Assembly: GCA_017652805.1 (NCBI GenBank)
Contig: JAGCAH010000064.1
Location: 1 to 32,117, forward strand
From: Thermoguttaceae bacterium
GTDB taxonomy: Bacteria > Planctomycetota > Planctomycetia > Pirellulales > Thermoguttaceae
Direction of reading: 5' to 3'
Length of the DNA stretch: 32,117 bases
This document shows, one piece after another, positions 31,353-32,117 of the stretch (the stretch's first letter is position 1; the number at the start of each line of letters is the position of its first letter). A program made the translations under genes and the position numbers. The notes under the pieces were generated by a model, which saw nothing but the letters and a program-made list of their open reading frames with translations, did not search any database and was not told the origin of the DNA.

Positions 31353-32117
31353 ATGAGAAAAAAATCAAAGCTGCGAAACATCACCGCTCTTCTCGGAATG
31401 GGACTGGTCGTCTTCGGGGTCGTCTGGGCGTGCCTCAAGACCTCCGAGCCGGGCAGACTGAACGCCGCACCCGGACCGGTCCGTTCGGCCCAGCGGAATC
31501 CGGCCCCTCCGGTCCAGCCGATCGCTCCCTTGGCCGATGACGAGGAGATCACGTTCCCGACATTGGAAGGAGAACCGGAACCGGCTCCGCTCCCCCAGGC
31601 GGCGCCGCTCGATGCCGAGCCGGCCGCCGCGCCGATCGAAGAACCTTCGTTCAACGATCCGACCCTTGGCTTACAGCCCGCCGCGCCCCCCGCCGCGATG
31701 GGAACGCAGATTTCTCCCGTCGCGCCGGACGTGCCGATTCTCTCCCCGTCATCCAAACCGGGGAGTATCGATCTGGAAGGGGTGCAAACCGCGCAGCTGA
31801 TCATCGTCAAAGAGATACCCGAAGAGATCTCGTTCGGCGCCGAATCGTTCTATCGGATCCACATCAAAAACGCGGGGAATTCGATCGCCCGCGGCGTGGT
31901 CGTTCGGGACGCGGTGCCGGAAGGGGCGACCCTCGTCGATTGCCAGCCGACCGCCTCAAATAACGGCGGGCAGCTGACCTGGCCGCCGTTCGACATGAAA
32001 CCGAACGAAGAACGCGTCTTTGAATGTCGGTTCGTCGCCGAAACCGAAGGTGTCATCGGAAGTACCGCCACGGTAACCTTCGCCGCCGAGGCTTCCGGTA
32101 AGACGACCAGTACGCGC
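31353..32117 (+). CDS. Exported DUF11-repeat protein, N-terminal part (runs off the window)
   Basis: The frame is open for 255 codons from the ATG at 31353 to the window end, with no stop. Residues about 9-27 form a hydrophobic signal or anchor helix (RKKSKLRN before it), ending in Ala26-Cys27, which is not a standard lipobox. Residues about 38-140 are Pro/Ala/Glu-rich and low complexity. From about 145 a DUF11-type beta-sandwich starts: LIIVKEIPEEISFGAESFYRI, IHIKNAGNSIARGVVVRDAVPEGATLVDCQ, NGGQLTWPPFDMKPNEER, RFVAETEGVIGSTATVTF. Such domains are repeated in long surface proteins of planctomycetes and related bacteria, probably with structural or adhesive roles. Whether more copies follow cannot be seen. 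Its ribosome site is poor (GGGG about 8 nt before the ATG). Confidence 0.8.
   Translation, partial: MRKKSKLRNITALLGMGLVVFGVVWACLKTSEPGRLNAAPGPVRSAQRNPAPPVQPIAPLADDEEITFPTLEGEPEPAPLPQAAPLDAEPAAAPIEEPSFNDPTLGLQPAAPPAAMGTQISPVAPDVPILSPSSKPGSIDLEGVQTAQLIIVKEIPEEISFGAESFYRIHIKNAGNSIARGVVVRDAVPEGATLVDCQPTASNNGGQLTWPPFDMKPNEERVFECRFVAETEGVIGSTATVTFAAEASGKTTSTR

Noticed and set aside
31280-31810. 176-codon minus-strand Gly/Ser-rich frame near the window end
   Set aside because: Antisense to the Pro/Ala-rich linker of the DUF11 protein, which explains its Gly/Ser composition.

Overview
The window is about 32 kb of GC-rich, densely coded bacterial chromosome. No rRNA, tRNA, CRISPR array, insertion sequence or phage gene is visible. 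The gene mix points to an anaerobic or facultative, polysaccharide-degrading member of the PVC superphylum, most likely a planctomycete or Lentisphaerae-like organism. The pointers are tandem secreted DUF4838 proteins, a DUF11-repeat protein, a full Na+-translocating NQR complex, an [FeFe]-hydrogenase maturase (HydF) and betaine-lipid genes. The taxonomic call is an inference from gene content only.

Layout. (1) 1-3373, minus: an AI-2E-family membrane protein, a PfkB-type sugar kinase and PfkA (cut by the window edge), behind a good promoter. (2) 3543-9721, minus: nqrABCDEF in canonical order with a strong terminator after nqrF. (3) 9996-11270, plus: a secreted metallophosphoesterase, converging on the next cluster with only 3 nt between stop codons. 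(4) 11274-17656, minus: one seven-gene run, btaA-btaB-epimerase-argC-prfB-queC-deoxyribosyltransferase-like. It joins betaine lipid synthesis, a sugar-nucleotide enzyme, arginine synthesis, translation termination and 7-deazaguanine synthesis. The btaA leader carries a palindrome over the -35 box and a dyad containing the Shine-Dalgarno. (5) 17872-19344, minus: a sigma-54 activator/response regulator without a kinase in view. (6) 19685-27238: a secreted carbohydrate-active region with a GH5 enzyme and esterase (overlapping pair), an unrecognised lipoprotein on the other strand, and two tandem DUF4838 paralogues. (7) 27311-29532, minus: a coiled-coil exported protein translationally coupled to hydF. 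(8) 29761-31056, plus: hemL. (9) 31353 to the end, plus: the N-terminal part of a DUF11 protein.

How it fits together: the secreted enzymes could release sugars, PfkA and the PfkB-type kinase would act in sugar phosphorylation, and NQR would turn NADH oxidation into a sodium gradient. HydF implies an [FeFe]-hydrogenase elsewhere in the genome. The btaAB pair implies the phosphorus-free lipid DGTS or a derivative.

Most interesting signals: the layered control signals before btaA; the Cys-rich BtaA N-terminus; the epimerase coupled to btaB; the queC/deoxyribosyltransferase-like pair; a prfB without the programmed frameshift; and the uneven divergence of the DUF4838 tandem pair, with a 48-nt identical block that suggests gene conversion.
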